NCBI GenBank assembly: GCA_964561785.1
Contig: CAZLRF010000003.1
Location: 76,402-140,401 of the forward strand
Length of the DNA stretch: 64,000 nucleotides
DNA from: DATBSL01 sp964561785
GTDB taxonomy: Bacteria; Acidobacteriota; Vicinamibacteria; Fen-336
Direction of reading: 5' to 3'
Shown piece after piece: positions 18,161 through 26,482 of the stretch (positions within the stretch are counted from its first letter, which is position 1; the number at the start of each line of letters is the position of its first letter). A program made the position numbers and the translations under genes. A model generated the notes under the pieces. It saw only the letters and a list, made by a program, of their open reading frames with translations, ran no database searches and was not told where the DNA came from.

Positions 18161-18188
18161 AGCGCGAGCGGTCGTGGTCGCTCGCGCT
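18161..18188 (+). terminator. Perfect 10-bp stem after the lipid A operon
   Basis: AGCGCGAGCG (18161-18170) and CGCTCGCGCT (18179-18188) form a perfect 10-bp stem with an 8-nt loop, 10 nt after the oxidoreductase stop. The following T content is low (CCTTGTGTGG), so termination strength is uncertain. Confidence 0.5.
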
Positions 18189-18216
18189 CCGAAGTGCAAT
18201 ACCTTGTGTGGATTGC

Positions 18217-18246
18217 TTGATTCATTGTGCCCCGGCGTGCTAGCGT
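18217..18246 (+). promoter_or_regulatory. Predicted promoter of the TonB-like gene
   Basis: TTGATT (18217-18222) and TAGCGT (18241-18246) with an 18-nt spacer lie in a relatively AT-rich stretch after the operon-ending hairpin and upstream of the GTG at 18283. Confidence 0.5.
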
Positions 18247-18282
18247 AGCTCGTTCGGGGAGAGGGACAACGCGGGGCCTAGG

Positions 18283-19233
18283 GTGCATCGCTTCGACCAG
18301 CGCCAGGGATTCCTGGTCTCCGCCCTCCTTCACCTGACGATCCTGATGATCCTCGTCGCCCACCCGCCGTCGCCCCGCCGGTTCGAGGAGGTCGCCCCGG
18401 AGGACCTCGAGCGCAAGGACGTGGTCTTCCTCCCGCCCGCGTCGCTGCTGCGGCAGCTGGCGCCGACGCCGGCGCCCGCGCTACCGCGACCCGCGCCGAC
18501 GCCCGCGCCCCCGGCGACGCCGCGACCCCAGGGGAAGGATCGGATCAGCGTCGGCCCGCCTTCGGACGTCCGCGCCAAGGGTCCCATGATCCTGCGGCGG
18601 GAGGACGATCTCACCCAGGTCCCGAAGGGGGATCGGATGGCCCCGGCCGCCCCCGCCCCGCCGGCCCCGACCTCCACCCCTCCCCCGCGAACGGCCGAGA
18701 GGGCGAGCGGCTCGCCGGAGGTCCCCGGCCGCGAGGGGCTTCGCCTGCCCCCCGGGATCTTCGGGCCGCCGGCGCCGCGCGGGGACGAGGGGCGTCGCGC
18801 GGTGCCCGGCGGGTTGGGCCCGTCGATCGCGGGAGCGGTGGACGGCGTGACGCGTCGCTACGAGCAGGGAAGCCGCCAGGGGCTGCCGACCGGGACGGGG
18901 CAGAACCTCGGGGGGCTCTACTTCGACCCGCAGGGGGCCGACTTCACCCTCTGGATCAACCACTTCAAGAACGAGGTGTACCGGAACTGGATCGTGCCGC
19001 AGGCCGCCCTGTTCGGCTTCAGGGGGCACGTCGACTTCGAGTTCACCGTCGAGAGGAACGGATCGATGTCGGCGCTGCGGTTGCTGAAGACGTCGGGCAC
19101 CGCATCGCTCGACCGGGCGGCGCAGAACGCCCTGTCGAGCAGCCGCTTGCTGCCGTTGCCCGACGACTACGGCCCGCCGCGCGTGACGATGCAGGTCGTC
19201 TTCTACTACAACGAGGCGCCGCAGGGCTCTTGA
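18283..19233 (+). CDS. TonB-like energy transducer protein
   Basis: A 316-residue protein with the layout of TonB/TolA-type transducers. A cytoplasmic start (MHRFDQRQGF) precedes one membrane helix (LVSALLHLTILMILVA) and a long Pro/Ala-rich periplasmic spacer (about residues 55-150). The C-terminal domain starts FTLWINHFKNEVYRNWIVPQ and continues with GHVDFEFTVERNGSMSALRL and SSSRLLPLPDDYGPPRVTMQ, the TonB_C fold. No exbB/exbD genes are adjacent. The FxNEVYRNW start of the domain also occurs in TolA/TonB-type proteins, so a TolA role is possible. The GTG start is 37 nt after the -10 box. Confidence 0.8.
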   Translation: MHRFDQRQGFLVSALLHLTILMILVAHPPSPRRFEEVAPEDLERKDVVFLPPASLLRQLAPTPAPALPRPAPTPAPPATPRPQGKDRISVGPPSDVRAKGPMILRREDDLTQVPKGDRMAPAAPAPPAPTSTPPPRTAERASGSPEVPGREGLRLPPGIFGPPAPRGDEGRRAVPGGLGPSIAGAVDGVTRRYEQGSRQGLPTGTGQNLGGLYFDPQGADFTLWINHFKNEVYRNWIVPQAALFGFRGHVDFEFTVERNGSMSALRLLKTSGTASLDRAAQNALSSSRLLPLPDDYGPPRVTMQVVFYYNEAPQGS

Positions 19234-20489
19234 CCCGAAAGCGCGTCGTGACAGGTCCTGGCGTCGCCTGGGCGGCGGCGCTCGTCGGCGCGTGGCTCGC
19301 CGCCGCCGCCTGCCGCACCCTGCAGGCGGGGGCGGCGGCGGCCGAGGCCGTCGAGCGCGCCGTGAGCGACCCGCTCGCGGGCGTCGACGCGCCGCGCGTG
19401 CGGGTCGGGGTCCTGGTGGGGGCCGAAGGTGCGGCCGCCTGCGCCCGCTCGGGCGTGGCCGTCCACGGCCGCCTGCCCGGAGAGACCGCCACGGTGCTCC
19501 GGCACCTGGCGACGGCGACCTTCGTCCCCGCGGGCGGCTCGGAACGGCTGCGGCTCCAGGAGACGGGCGAGGAGCTCCTGCTGGCGACGGTCGTTCCTGC
19601 GGCGGCGGGCGAGCCGCTGCGGCTGGGCGACCTGGAGTACCGGGGCGTGCTCGAAGCGCGTCCGGCGCCCGCGGGGACCCTCACCGTGGTGAACGTCGTG
19701 AACCTCGAGGACTACCTGCGCGGCGTGGTGGCGAACGAGCTGTCGCCGGACGCGTTCCCGCACATCGAGGCGCTGCGGGCGCAGGCGGTCGCCGCCCGGT
19801 CCTGGGTCCTCGCGCACCTCGGCCAGTACGCCTCGAAGGGCTACGACGTCTGCGCGACGCCGGCCTGCCAGGTCTACCGCGGGACCTCCTCGGAGCATCC
19901 GCTCACGGACCGTGCGGTGGCGGAGACGCGGCAGGTGGTCGCCACGTGGAGGGGACGGCCGATCAACGCGTACTACACGTCGACCTGCGGGGGCCATACC
20001 GAGGACGGGGCGGCGATCTTCGAGGACCGCGCACCGTACCTGCGGGGGGTCGCGTGTCCGGTCGAGACGCATCCCGGGGAGGAAGCGGAGCGCGCGGGGA
20101 AGGACCGCTGGGAGGTGCGCCTCACGCCGGCCCAGGTGGCGAAGGCGGTGAGCCGCTACGGTGCCGTCGGCGAGGTCAGGGACATCGTCCCCACGCGTCT
20201 GGGGGTGTCGGGGCGCGTCGTGGAGCTCCAGGTCGTGGGCTCGGAGCAGAGCCTCGACCTGCGCGGGCTGCGGGTGCGCTGGGGCCTCGGCCTGCGCGAG
20301 AGCCTCTTCGAGCTGAGCCGCGAGACCGGGCCCGGGGGTGAGGTCCTGCGCTTCGTGATCCACGGCCGCGGCTGGGGCCACGGCGTGGGGCTGTGCCAGG
20401 TCGGTGCGTTCGGGATGGCCCGCTCGGGCGCGAGCTACGAGAGCATCCTCCGGCACTACTACACGGGCATCCGCCTCGATCGTCTTTGA
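19230..20489 (+). CDS. SpoIID/LytB-domain exported protein
   Basis: A 419-residue protein with a SpoIID domain, the fold of the sporulation peptidoglycan transglycosylase SpoIID. The N-terminus is hydrophobic and ends LAAAAC, a possible lipobox. Conserved features are NLEDYLRGVVANELSPDAFP (contains the catalytic-type Glu), ALRAQAVAARSWVL, INAYYTSTCGGHTEDGAAIF and the terminal HGRGWGHGVGLCQVGAFGMA. These match non-sporulating SpoIID homologues. The TTG at 19230 overlaps the stop of the TonB-like gene; a GTG at 19248 is an alternative start. Peptidoglycan cleavage is inferred from the family; no sporulation genes are seen here. Confidence 0.88.
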   Translation: MTRKRVVTGPGVAWAAALVGAWLAAAACRTLQAGAAAAEAVERAVSDPLAGVDAPRVRVGVLVGAEGAAACARSGVAVHGRLPGETATVLRHLATATFVPAGGSERLRLQETGEELLLATVVPAAAGEPLRLGDLEYRGVLEARPAPAGTLTVVNVVNLEDYLRGVVANELSPDAFPHIEALRAQAVAARSWVLAHLGQYASKGYDVCATPACQVYRGTSSEHPLTDRAVAETRQVVATWRGRPINAYYTSTCGGHTEDGAAIFEDRAPYLRGVACPVETHPGEEAERAGKDRWEVRLTPAQVAKAVSRYGAVGEVRDIVPTRLGVSGRVVELQVVGSEQSLDLRGLRVRWGLGLRESLFELSRETGPGGEVLRFVIHGRGWGHGVGLCQVGAFGMARSGASYESILRHYYTGIRLDRL

Positions 20490-20514
20490 CACCCGGGCGG
20501 CCGACCCCTAGAAT
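20486..20514 (+). promoter_or_regulatory. Strong sigma70-type promoter of the DUF4388 gene
   Basis: TTGACA (20486-20491), a 17-nt spacer and TAGAAT (20509-20514) form a near-consensus promoter. The TGA stop of the SpoIID gene lies inside the -35 box. The ATG at 20537 follows. Confidence 0.75.
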
Positions 20515-20536
20515 CACCCGCGCCCCGGCCGTCGCC

Positions 20537-21658
20537 ATGACCAGCCCCCCCGCGAAGCGCCTCGAACCGTTCACCGTTCCGGGTGGGCTGCGGGGCAGCC
20601 TCGAGCGGCTCGCCCTCCCGGAGCTGCTGCGCGAGCTGCAGGCGGCCTCGGCCACCGGGATCCTCTCCCTGACCTCCGGCGGCGCGCGCAAGGCGCTCTA
20701 CCTGCGGAGCGGACGCGTCGTCTTCGCCACGAGCAACCTCCCGAGCGACCGGCTCGGCGAGGTGCTCCTGCGCGAGGGCAAGATCACCCCGGACGAGAAC
20801 GAGGCCTCCGTCCGCGCGCTCGCCCTCGGCCGGCGCCAGGGCCGCGTGCTCGTCGAGTCGGGGGCGCTGTCGCCCGACGAGCTGTGGTGGGCGGTCCAGA
20901 CGCAGGTGAAGGAGATCGTCTTCAGCGTGTTCCAGTGGGACGAGGGGCAGTTCCACTTCGAGGAGTCCGTGCTCCCCGCGCGGGAGAAGATCACCGTCGA
21001 CCTCGACGTGGCCGCCCTCGTCCTCGAGGGGATCCGCCGAATGGAGCCCGCGGGCGCGGTCCGCGGGCGGCTCGCCGACCCCTACCTCGTCCTCGAGCGC
21101 GCCGCCGAGCCGCCGCCGAAGCTCCTGCACCCGTGGGAGGAGCACGTGCTGTCGCTCGTGGACGGGGAGCGCAGCGTGCTCGAGATCGGCCACGAGAGCG
21201 ACGCGGGGGAGGGCCAGACGCAGAAGGCCCTCTGCGCCTTCCTCGCCACCGGGATCGTCCGTGTCCGCGGCCGCAAGGTGCGCGCCCTCGACCAGGACTT
21301 CGTGCCGGAGGACTCCGCCCTCGCCGTCCTCGACTCCTTCAACCGCATGTACCGCCATGTCCTCGCGTACATGGTGAGGGAGGTCGGCCCGATCGCGGAG
21401 AACGTCCTCGCCAAGTACCTCAAGGGCGTGCGCGACGCCCGCCCGGAGGTCCTCGGAGGGGTCACCCTGCGCAAAGACGGGTCGCTGGAGGAGGCCGCGG
21501 TCGAGCGCAACCTCGCCCGGATCGGCGAGGAGCGCCGGCGAGGCGCTCTCGTCGACGCGCTCAACGAGCTGCTCTACGCGGAGCTCCTCGCGGTCAAGCG
21601 GACGCTCGGCGCCGACCACGAGAGCGCGATCGTCCGCGAGCTGCGCCCACCCCGGTGA
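20537..21658 (+). CDS. DUF4388-domain protein
   Basis: A 373-residue cytoplasmic protein. The N-terminal region LRGSLERLALPELLRELQAA then TGILSLTSGGARKALYLRSGRVVFATS is the DUF4388 (PATAN-like) pattern, often found in two-component or gliding-related systems of deltaproteobacteria and Acidobacteriota. A second related unit occurs near residue 120 (TQVKEIVFSVFQWDEGQFHF). The rest is helical with RMYRHVLAYMVREVGPIAENVLAKY near the C-terminus. It has its own promoter and is followed directly by a tiny ORF and miaA. The function is unknown; such proteins are thought to be scaffolds in signalling. Confidence 0.8.
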   Translation: MTSPPAKRLEPFTVPGGLRGSLERLALPELLRELQAASATGILSLTSGGARKALYLRSGRVVFATSNLPSDRLGEVLLREGKITPDENEASVRALALGRRQGRVLVESGALSPDELWWAVQTQVKEIVFSVFQWDEGQFHFEESVLPAREKITVDLDVAALVLEGIRRMEPAGAVRGRLADPYLVLERAAEPPPKLLHPWEEHVLSLVDGERSVLEIGHESDAGEGQTQKALCAFLATGIVRVRGRKVRALDQDFVPEDSALAVLDSFNRMYRHVLAYMVREVGPIAENVLAKYLKGVRDARPEVLGGVTLRKDGSLEEAAVERNLARIGEERRRGALVDALNELLYAELLAVKRTLGADHESAIVRELRPPR

Positions 21659-21750
21659 GCGGGCCCACGCGGGCGCAGGTCCGGGGGGCCGTCCTGCTCC
21701 TCGGCGCGGTCCTGCTCCTCCTCCTGTGGCGCCTTTGGCCCCTCCTCTAG
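21655..21750 (+). CDS. Possible 31-residue single-helix membrane peptide
   Basis: GTG 21655 overlaps the DUF4388 stop (GTGA). The frame encodes MSGPTRAQVRGAVLLLGAVL followed by more Leu/Trp residues, a short positively charged start and one hydrophobic helix, then TAG. It overlaps the predicted miaA start by 25 nt. The coupling and the membrane-like composition favour a real gene, but the length is too short for certainty and no family is recognised. Confidence 0.4.
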   Translation: MSGPTRAQVRGAVLLLGAVLLLLLWRLWPLL

Positions 21751-22676
21751 TCGCCGTCGTCGGCCCCACCGCCTCCGGCAAGAGCGCGCTGGGCCTGCGC
21801 CTCGCCCTCGAACGAGGAGGCGAGATCGTCTCCTGCGACTCCCTGCAGGTGTACCGCGGCCTCGACGTCGGCAGCGCCAAGGCCACCCCGGCCGAGCGCG
21901 CCCTCGTCCCTCACCACCTCCTCGACGTCGCCTCTCCCGGGGAGGTCTTCTCCGCCGCCGACTACGCCCGGCTCGCCCGGGCCGCGGTGCGCGACGCGAG
22001 CGGTCGGGGCCGGCTACCCCTCGTGGTGGGGGGCACGGGACTCTACCTGCGCGCGCTGCTCGAGGGCCTGTTCGAGGGCCCCCCCCGCGACGGCGCGCTG
22101 CGCGCGCGGCTCGAGCGGCTGGCGGAGCGGTTCGGTGACGCGCGGCTTCACCGTCTGCTCGCCCGGGTGGACCCGGCCGCGGCCGCCCGCATCGCCCCCC
22201 GCGACCGGGTGAGGGTGGTGAGAGCGCTCGAGGTCTACCGGGCGACCGGGCGGCCGATCTCGGCGCAACGCGACGAGGGGCGGGAGCCCCTGCGGGGCTT
22301 CCGCGTTCTCGTGGTGGGTCTCGACCCCGGGCGGGACGCCCTGCGCGCCGCGATCGAGGAGAGGACGGCCCGCATGATCCGCTCCGGTCTCCTCGACGAG
22401 GTGCGGGGGTTGCTCGCACGCGGCGTGCCGGCCGGCGCGCGGCCCCTGCAGGCCATCGGCTACCGCCAGGCCCTCGCCGTGCTGCGGGGCGAGATGAGCC
22501 TCGCCGAGGCGGAGGCCTCGATCACGACGGACACGGTGCGCTTCGCCAAGCGCCAGAGGACCTGGTTCCGGCACCAGGCCCGGGTGAGGTGGTGCCGCGA
22601 CGCCGAGGAGGCCCGAGCGGTCGTCCTGTCGTGGCTCGACGCGCCGCCGGACGAGGGGGGCGTCGTAACTCCTTGA
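21726..22676 (+). CDS. miaA: tRNA dimethylallyltransferase MiaA
   Basis: A 316-residue enzyme that prenylates A37 of tRNAs reading U-starting codons. The P-loop GPTASGKSALGLRLA is near residue 13, followed by EIVSCDSLQVYRGLDVGSAK, which holds the conserved Asp of the tRNA-binding site. VVGGTGLYLRALLEG and the C-terminal AIGYRQALAVLRGEMS plus KRQRTWFRHQ are family signatures. The start is GTG 21726 (TTG 21735 is possible), overlapping the tiny upstream ORF. The TGA stop lies inside the -35 box of the next promoter. Confidence 0.92.
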   Translation: MAPLAPPLVAVVGPTASGKSALGLRLALERGGEIVSCDSLQVYRGLDVGSAKATPAERALVPHHLLDVASPGEVFSAADYARLARAAVRDASGRGRLPLVVGGTGLYLRALLEGLFEGPPRDGALRARLERLAERFGDARLHRLLARVDPAAAARIAPRDRVRVVRALEVYRATGRPISAQRDEGREPLRGFRVLVVGLDPGRDALRAAIEERTARMIRSGLLDEVRGLLARGVPAGARPLQAIGYRQALAVLRGEMSLAEAEASITTDTVRFAKRQRTWFRHQARVRWCRDAEEARAVVLSWLDAPPDEGGVVTP

Positions 22677-22700
22677 CCTGCCGGGCAAAACCGGTAGAAT
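22673..22700 (+). promoter_or_regulatory. Promoter of the fatty-acid/ribosomal protein operon
   Basis: TTGACC (22673-22678), a 16-nt spacer and TAGAAT (22695-22700), with an A/T-rich stretch after it. It reads into DUF177-rpmF-plsX-fabD-fabG. Confidence 0.75.
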
Positions 22701-22723
22701 TTGAAAGTTTGCGGTCGACCCCG

Positions 22724-23275
22724 ATGCTCCTGATCGACATTCCGCGGGTTCCCCCGGAGGGGCTCTCCCTGGACGAGGCTCTCGTCCCGGAGGCCGTTCA
22801 CCTGGAGGGGGACCCGGATCTCGCGCTGCGCCCCGGCGGCCGGCTGCGCTGCCACGTGGAGATCGTGGACGGGACGACCGTGCACGTCCGCGGCCGGCTG
22901 GAGGCGGGGATCGAGGTCGATTGCTCGCGCTGCCTCGAGCGTTACCCGGTCGCGGTCGCGCAGGAGCTGGACCTGTTCTCGCTGCCGCGGCCGGCCGAGG
23001 AGCCGGATGCGGGGGAGGAAGGCGTCGAGCTCTCGGACCGGGACGTGGTGGTCTGCTACCACGCGGGAGACGCGCTCGACCTCGGGGAGCTCGTGCGCGA
23101 GCAGATCGTCCTCGCCGTCCCGATGAAGCCGCTGTGCCGCGAGGACTGCCGGGGGCTCTGCCCTCGCTGCGGGAGAAACCGCAACCTCGGCCCGTGCGGC
23201 TGCCCCCCCGACGAGGAGCCGGGCGACCCCCGCCTCGAGCCCCTCCGCAAGCTGTTCGACAAGAACCGTCAGTAG
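22724..23275 (+). CDS. DUF177 / YceD family protein
   Basis: A 183-residue protein of the DUF177 (YceD) family, which in many bacteria precedes rpmF and plsX and has been linked to 23S rRNA metabolism in E. coli and plants. Conserved parts are VDCSRCLERYPVAV near residue 67 and the C-terminal zinc-type cluster PLCREDCRGLCPRCGRN then CGCPP. The ATG is 24 nt after the -10 box. Its gene order DUF177-rpmF-plsX-fab is the standard arrangement, so assignment is reliable although the precise function is not settled. Confidence 0.88.
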   Translation: MLLIDIPRVPPEGLSLDEALVPEAVHLEGDPDLALRPGGRLRCHVEIVDGTTVHVRGRLEAGIEVDCSRCLERYPVAVAQELDLFSLPRPAEEPDAGEEGVELSDRDVVVCYHAGDALDLGELVREQIVLAVPMKPLCREDCRGLCPRCGRNRNLGPCGCPPDEEPGDPRLEPLRKLFDKNRQ

Positions 23276-23284
23276 GAGCGCCCG

Positions 23285-23467
23285 ATGCCCAATCCCAAGC
23301 GCCGTCACTCGAAGGCCCGCCGCGACCGCCGCCGGGCCCACGACCACCTCCAGAGCCCGGGCCTCAGCGTCTGCCCGAACTGCCACGAGCCCAAGATGCC
23401 CCACCGGGTCTGCCCCCGCTGCGGCCACTACAAGGGCAAGGCGGTGGCCGGGGGCGAGGAGGCCTAG
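23285..23467 (+). CDS. rpmF: 50S ribosomal protein L32
   Basis: A 60-residue ribosomal protein. MPNPKRRHSKARRDRRRAHD is the typical basic N-terminus, and it has a complete zinc ribbon (CPNCHEPKMPHRVCPRCG). The end is YKGKAVAGGEE. The cysteine-containing form is the zinc-binding type. It lies between DUF177 and plsX, 9 nt after the former. The ATG is preceded by AGGAG. Confidence 0.95.
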   Translation: MPNPKRRHSKARRDRRRAHDHLQSPGLSVCPNCHEPKMPHRVCPRCGHYKGKAVAGGEEA

Positions 23468-23469
23468 CG

Positions 23470-24486
23470 GTGCGGCCCCGAGTGGCCGTGGACGCCCTGG
23501 GGGGCGACCACGGCCCTTCGGTGGTGGTCGAGGGCGCGGTGCTCGCCGCACGCGAGCTCGGGATCGGCGTGTGCCTCGCCGGCCCCGAGGCCCGTCTGCG
23601 CGCCGAGCTGTCGCGCCTCGGCGCCGCCTCCTCGGTCGAGGTCGTGGACGCGCCGGAGGAGGTCGGCATGGCCGAGAAGGTCAGCCTCTCCACGCTCAAG
23701 AAGCGCTCCTCGATCCAGGTCGCGCTCGAGAGGCTGCGCCAGGGGAGGGCCGACGCCTTCTTCTCGGCCGGCAACACCGCCGCCTGCTGGACGATCGCGA
23801 AGCTCGTGCTCGGCACCCTCGAGGAGGTGGACCGCCCGGCCCTGGCCGCGGTGGTCCCGAACCGCTCGGGGCGCACGGTCCTGCTCGACGTCGGGGCGAA
23901 CGCGCAGTGCAAGGCCCGCCACCTGGAGGAGTTCGCGATCATGGGCAGCGCCTACGCGCAGGGCGTCCTGCACGTCGAGAGCCCCCGGGTGGGCCTGGTG
24001 AGCGTGGGCGAGGAGGAGACGAAGGGCAGCGAGCTCGTGCGCGAGGTCCACGAGGTCCTCAAGGGCTCGAGTCTCAACTTCGTGGGCAACGTCGAGGGGC
24101 ACGACCTCTTCAGCGGCCGCGTGGACGTCGCGGTGACGGACGGCTTCACCGGGAACGTGGTCCTCAAGGCGTCCGAGACCCTGGCCGAGCTCGTGATCGA
24201 TCTCATCCGCGACGAGGTGGGCCGGGACCTGCGGGCCCGCGCGGGCGCAGCCCTGCTGAAGCCGGCGTTCCGGGCCGCCCGAAGGCGGAGCGACCCGGCC
24301 GAGGTCGGGGGGGCGCCCCTGCTCGGGCTGCGCGGCTGCTGCGTCATCGGCCACGGCAAGTCGCGTCCCCGCGCGATCATGCACGGCATCCGGAGCGCCG
24401 CCGAGTTCCACTCGAGCGGCGTCAACGCGGCGATCGAGGGCCAGCTGCGCGCCCTGGGCTCGCGCAAGGAGGCCGCGAGCGCATGA
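23470..24486 (+). CDS. plsX: Phosphate acyltransferase PlsX
   Basis: A 338-residue enzyme that makes acyl-phosphate from acyl-ACP for phospholipid synthesis. VAVDALGGDHGPSVVVEGAV is the conserved N-terminus, and FFSAGNTAACW, the GANAQCKA-type segment and DGFTGNVVLKASE follow in order. The C-terminal region GHGKSRPRAIMHGI is near the normal end. GTG 23470 is the start, 2 nt after the rpmF stop, and the plsX stop overlaps the fabD ATG (ATGA). A Cys replaces the more common Ala/Gly in NTAACW, which does not affect the assignment. Confidence 0.93.
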   Translation: MRPRVAVDALGGDHGPSVVVEGAVLAARELGIGVCLAGPEARLRAELSRLGAASSVEVVDAPEEVGMAEKVSLSTLKKRSSIQVALERLRQGRADAFFSAGNTAACWTIAKLVLGTLEEVDRPALAAVVPNRSGRTVLLDVGANAQCKARHLEEFAIMGSAYAQGVLHVESPRVGLVSVGEEETKGSELVREVHEVLKGSSLNFVGNVEGHDLFSGRVDVAVTDGFTGNVVLKASETLAELVIDLIRDEVGRDLRARAGAALLKPAFRAARRRSDPAEVGGAPLLGLRGCCVIGHGKSRPRAIMHGIRSAAEFHSSGVNAAIEGQLRALGSRKEAASA

Positions 24487-25424
24487 GCCTCGCGTACGTG
24501 TTCCCCGGCCAGGGGTCGCAGGCGGTCGGCATGGGCCGGGAGCTCGCCCTGGCCTTCCCCGAGAGCCGGTCGGTCTTCGAGGAGGCGGACGCGGCCCTCG
24601 GCTTCGCTCTCTCCCGGCTGTGCTTCGAGGGGCCGGAGGCGGAGCTGGCGCTGACCGCGAACACCCAGCCCGCGATCCTCGCCGCCTCGATCGCCGCCCT
24701 GCGCGCGCTCCTCGCGCGCGGCGCCCCCGCCCCGCGCTTCGTCGCCGGCCACAGCCTCGGCGAGTACTCGGCGCTCGTCGCCGCCTCGGCCCTGCCGCTC
24801 GCGGACGCCCTGCGCACGGTGCGCCGTCGCGGGGAGCTCATGCAGGAGGCGGTGCCGGTGGGGACGGGCGCGATGGCGGCGATCCTGGGCCTCGACCTCG
24901 CCGCGGTCGAGGCGGCGTGCCGCGAGGCGGCGGGGGACGAGGTCGTCTCGCCGGCCAACGTGAACTCGCCCGGGCAGGTCGTGATCGCCGGCCACGCGGC
25001 GGCCGTGGAGCGGGCCTGCGCGCGGTGCAAGGCGGCGGGGGCGAAGCGCGCCGTGCCCCTGCCCGTCTCCGCCCCCTTCCACTGCGCGCTCATGAAGCCG
25101 GCGCAGGACCGCCTCGAGCCGGTGCTTCGGGCCCTCTCCTTCGCCGACCCCGCCGTGCCGCTCGTGAGCAACGTGGACGCGCGGGTCGTGACGGCGGCGG
25201 AGGAGTGCCGTGAGGGACTGGTGCGCCAGGTCTCGGGCGCGGTGCGCTGGCAGGAGTCGGTCGAGCTCCTCGTGCGGGAGGGGGTCACCACGTTCGTCGA
25301 GGTGGGGCCGGGCAGCGTGCTGGGCGGCCTCGTGAGGAAGATCGCGAAGGGGACGCGCGTCCTGAGCGTGGAGTCGCCCGCCTCGCTCGAGGCGACGCTC
25401 GCCGCGCTGGGCACGGAGGCCTGA
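24483..25424 (+). CDS. fabD: Malonyl-CoA:ACP transacylase FabD
   Basis: A 313-residue transferase that loads malonate on ACP. YVFPGQGSQAVGMG is the N-terminal signature. GHSLGEYSALVAA holds the catalytic Ser91, and VSAPFHCALMKPA holds the catalytic His near residue 201. The ATG overlaps the plsX stop and the TGA overlaps the fabG ATG (TGATG). Normal length and order for FAS II. Confidence 0.94.
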   Translation: MSLAYVFPGQGSQAVGMGRELALAFPESRSVFEEADAALGFALSRLCFEGPEAELALTANTQPAILAASIAALRALLARGAPAPRFVAGHSLGEYSALVAASALPLADALRTVRRRGELMQEAVPVGTGAMAAILGLDLAAVEAACREAAGDEVVSPANVNSPGQVVIAGHAAAVERACARCKAAGAKRAVPLPVSAPFHCALMKPAQDRLEPVLRALSFADPAVPLVSNVDARVVTAAEECREGLVRQVSGAVRWQESVELLVREGVTTFVEVGPGSVLGGLVRKIAKGTRVLSVESPASLEATLAALGTEA

Positions 25425-26167
25425 TGGGGCTGCTGGAGGGACGGGTGTCGCTGGTCACGGGGGCCTCACGGGGGATCGGGCGTGCGATCGCCGCCGCCCT
25501 CGCCGCCGAGGGCGCCCACGTGGTCCTGGGCGGGCGCGACGCGGCGAGGCTCGCCGAGGCGACGGAGGCGATCCGCGCGGCGGGGGGCAGCGCCGAGCCG
25601 CTCGCCCTCGACGTCGCCGACCGCGCCTCGGTCGAGGGGGCGGTCTCGTCGGTCCTCGCCTCCCGCGGCCGGCTCGACCACCTGGTGAACAACGCCGGCA
25701 TCACGCGCGACAACCTGCTGCTGCGCATGAAGGACGAGGAGTGGCAGCAGGTCCTGGCCACGAACCTCACCGGCGTCTTCCTCTGCACCCAGGCCGCGCT
25801 CAAGCCCATGCTGAAGCAGAGGAGCGGTCGTATCGTGAGCATCTCGTCGGTGGTGGGGCTCGCCGGCAACTCGGGCCAGGCCAACTACGCGGCGAGCAAG
25901 GCGGGGATCGTCGGGTTCACCAGGTCGGTCGCGCGGGAGGTCGCCTCGCGGGGCATCACCGCGAACGCGGTCGCTCCCGGCTTCGTCGAGACGGACATGA
26001 CCGCCGCCATGACCGACAGGGCCCGCGAGGCGGTCCTCGGCGCGATCCCGATGGGCCGCGTGGGCCGGGCCGAGGACGTGGCCGCCGCCGTCGTCTTCCT
26101 CGTCTCCGACGCCGCCGCCTACGTCACCGGCCAGGTCCTGGCCGTGGACGGCGGCTTCCACATGTAG
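25424..26167 (+). CDS. fabG: 3-oxoacyl-ACP reductase FabG
   Basis: A 247-residue short-chain dehydrogenase that reduces 3-oxoacyl-ACP with NADPH. TGASRGIGRAIA is the cofactor motif, NNAGITRDNLLLRM contains the structural Asn, and the catalytic set is Ser142 with Tyr155 and Lys159 (YAASKAG). The end YVTGQVLAVDGGFHM is typical of FabG. It overlaps fabD by one nucleotide and is followed by a small hairpin and acpP. Confidence 0.95.
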   Translation: MGLLEGRVSLVTGASRGIGRAIAAALAAEGAHVVLGGRDAARLAEATEAIRAAGGSAEPLALDVADRASVEGAVSSVLASRGRLDHLVNNAGITRDNLLLRMKDEEWQQVLATNLTGVFLCTQAALKPMLKQRSGRIVSISSVVGLAGNSGQANYAASKAGIVGFTRSVAREVASRGITANAVAPGFVETDMTAAMTDRAREAVLGAIPMGRVGRAEDVAAAVVFLVSDAAAYVTGQVLAVDGGFHM

Positions 26168-26199
26168 AATAGCCGGGCCCCGCCGCCCGAGCGGCGGGG
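26165..26199 (+). promoter_or_regulatory. Possible promoter and 5' stem-loop of acpP
   Basis: A TAGAAT box (26165-26170) covers the fabG stop, without a clear -35. A perfect 9-bp hairpin (CCCCGCCGC / GCGGCGGGG, 26178-26199, loop CCGA) starts where transcription from it would begin. It could stabilise or separately transcribe acpP; there is no T-tract for termination. Confidence 0.4.
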
Positions 26200-26224
26200 G
26201 GAACTTTCCCTGAGGAGCCTGCGA

Positions 26225-26467
26225 ATGGAGCCTGTTGCCGATCGCGTGAAGAAGATCATCGTGGACCAGCTGGGCGTCGAGGAGGAGACCGTGACCCCGG
26301 AGGCGTCGTTCGTGGACGACCTCGGCGCGGACAGCCTCGACACCGTCGAGCTGGTGATGGCCCTCGAGGAGGAGTTCGGGATCGAGATCCCCGACGAGGA
26401 CGCCGAGAAGATCACGCGCGTCAAGGAAGCCGTCGAGTACATCGAGAAGCACTCGGGCAAGAAGTAG
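26225..26467 (+). CDS. acpP: Acyl carrier protein
   Basis: An 80-residue acidic carrier protein. GADSLDTVELVMALEEEFG contains Ser37, the phosphopantetheine site (DSL). VADRVKKIIVDQLGVEEETV is a standard start. GAGGAG is present ahead of the ATG. It sits between fabG and fabF as in most FAS II clusters. Confidence 0.96.
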   Translation: MEPVADRVKKIIVDQLGVEEETVTPEASFVDDLGADSLDTVELVMALEEEFGIEIPDEDAEKITRVKEAVEYIEKHSGKK

Positions 26468-26482
26468 GGCGGCCCGGGCCAC

